From positions 124,001-188,000 of the forward strand of contig NZ_VUOD01000003.1 of NCBI RefSeq assembly GCF_008386465.1: 64,000 nt of DNA, given 5' to 3'. Within the stretch, counting starts at the first letter, position 1. Each line of letters starts with the position of its first letter. This stretch comes from Arenimonas fontis. Its GTDB lineage: Bacteria; Pseudomonadota; Gammaproteobacteria; Xanthomonadales; Xanthomonadaceae. Shown here piece by piece: positions 63,982 through 64,000 of this stretch. The translations under genes were made by a program, and so were the position numbers. The notes beneath the pieces were generated by a model. The model did not search any database. It saw nothing but the letters and a program-made list of their open reading frames with translations, and had not been told where the DNA came from.

Positions 63982-64000
63982 TGGACACCTCCCGCAGCCG
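63978..64000 (-). CDS. pilN: 3' end of pilN (partial)
   Basis: Only the last few codons are in the window, ending Ala-Ala-Gly-Gly-Val-Gln-stop, where TGA overlaps the GTG start of pilO by four bases. The identity is inferred from the conserved pilMNOPQ order, not from sequence. Confidence 0.55.

Overview
The window is a compact, very GC-rich chromosomal segment. Gene content and order suggest a gammaproteobacterium of the Lysobacterales (Xanthomonadales). The evidence is a glycolytic gap/pgk/pyk/class I fba block with tkt nearby, a SAH riboswitch ahead of ahcY, a Mn riboswitch ahead of a GDT1/UPF0016 transporter, a pilNOPQ operon and a BigR-type sulfide regulon. I assign the order by inference and cannot name a genus. 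I saw no insertion sequence, phage gene or CRISPR array. Coding density is high: many operon genes overlap by 4-8 bases and four convergent pairs overlap at their 3' ends.

Layout. 1-2330: end of an ECF sigma factor gene, a membrane anti-sigma-like protein and a double-PDZ envelope protein. 2376-5760: Fur-box-controlled TonB-dependent heme/iron receptor with a DUF6607 lipoprotein. 5788-6558: yybP-ykoY Mn riboswitch plus GDT1 transporter. 6644-10098: membrane diguanylate cyclase, CNT nucleoside transporter, ribokinase. 10180-16077: dusB, a YdjM-like membrane hydrolase, DUF1203, an LpxH-like phosphoesterase coupled to a bifunctional ornithine-lipid synthase, and an OmpA lipoprotein. 16361-20922: a methionine/SAM cycle block (metK, SAH riboswitch, ahcY, DUF3228, metF). 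20943-26898: DUF4124-type protein, ilvE, a three-gene two-component operon, and rimB-rimK. 26960-35412: tRNA-Gly, thiS, thiG, trmB, SLC13 permease, Rieske protein, FAH hydrolase, mscL and two metallopeptidases.

35448-40411 is an RND multidrug pump operon translationally coupled to a SpoU/TrmH methyltransferase. 40543-46703 is the lower-glycolysis block fba, pyk, pgk, gap, with tsaC in opposite orientation. 46725-48317 holds ompW behind two FNR-like boxes and an S1/P1 nuclease. 48319-56704 is a sulfide-detoxification island: TauE/SafE exporter, persulfide dioxygenase-like MBL protein, and an opposing operon SQR, DUF2892, RND adaptor, RND permease, AhpD-like protein, divergent from a BigR/SqrR dithiol repressor. 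56894-60441 holds transketolase and a dicarboxylate symporter. 60595-64000 is the end of the type IV pilus operon (pilN end, pilO, pilP, pilQ).

The sulfide island is the most unusual part. Sulfide would be oxidised by SQR to persulfide or polysulfide, handled by the MBL dioxygenase to sulfite and exported by TauE, under a persulfide-sensing repressor. A complete RND adaptor/permease pair and a CxxC carboxymuconolactone-decarboxylase-family protein lie in the same transcription unit. This suggests that sulfur species or their toxic products are also pumped out through the envelope. A second theme is gene starts: at least five genes have a -10 hexamer placed 6-8 bases before the ATG and no Shine-Dalgarno, which predicts leaderless transcripts.
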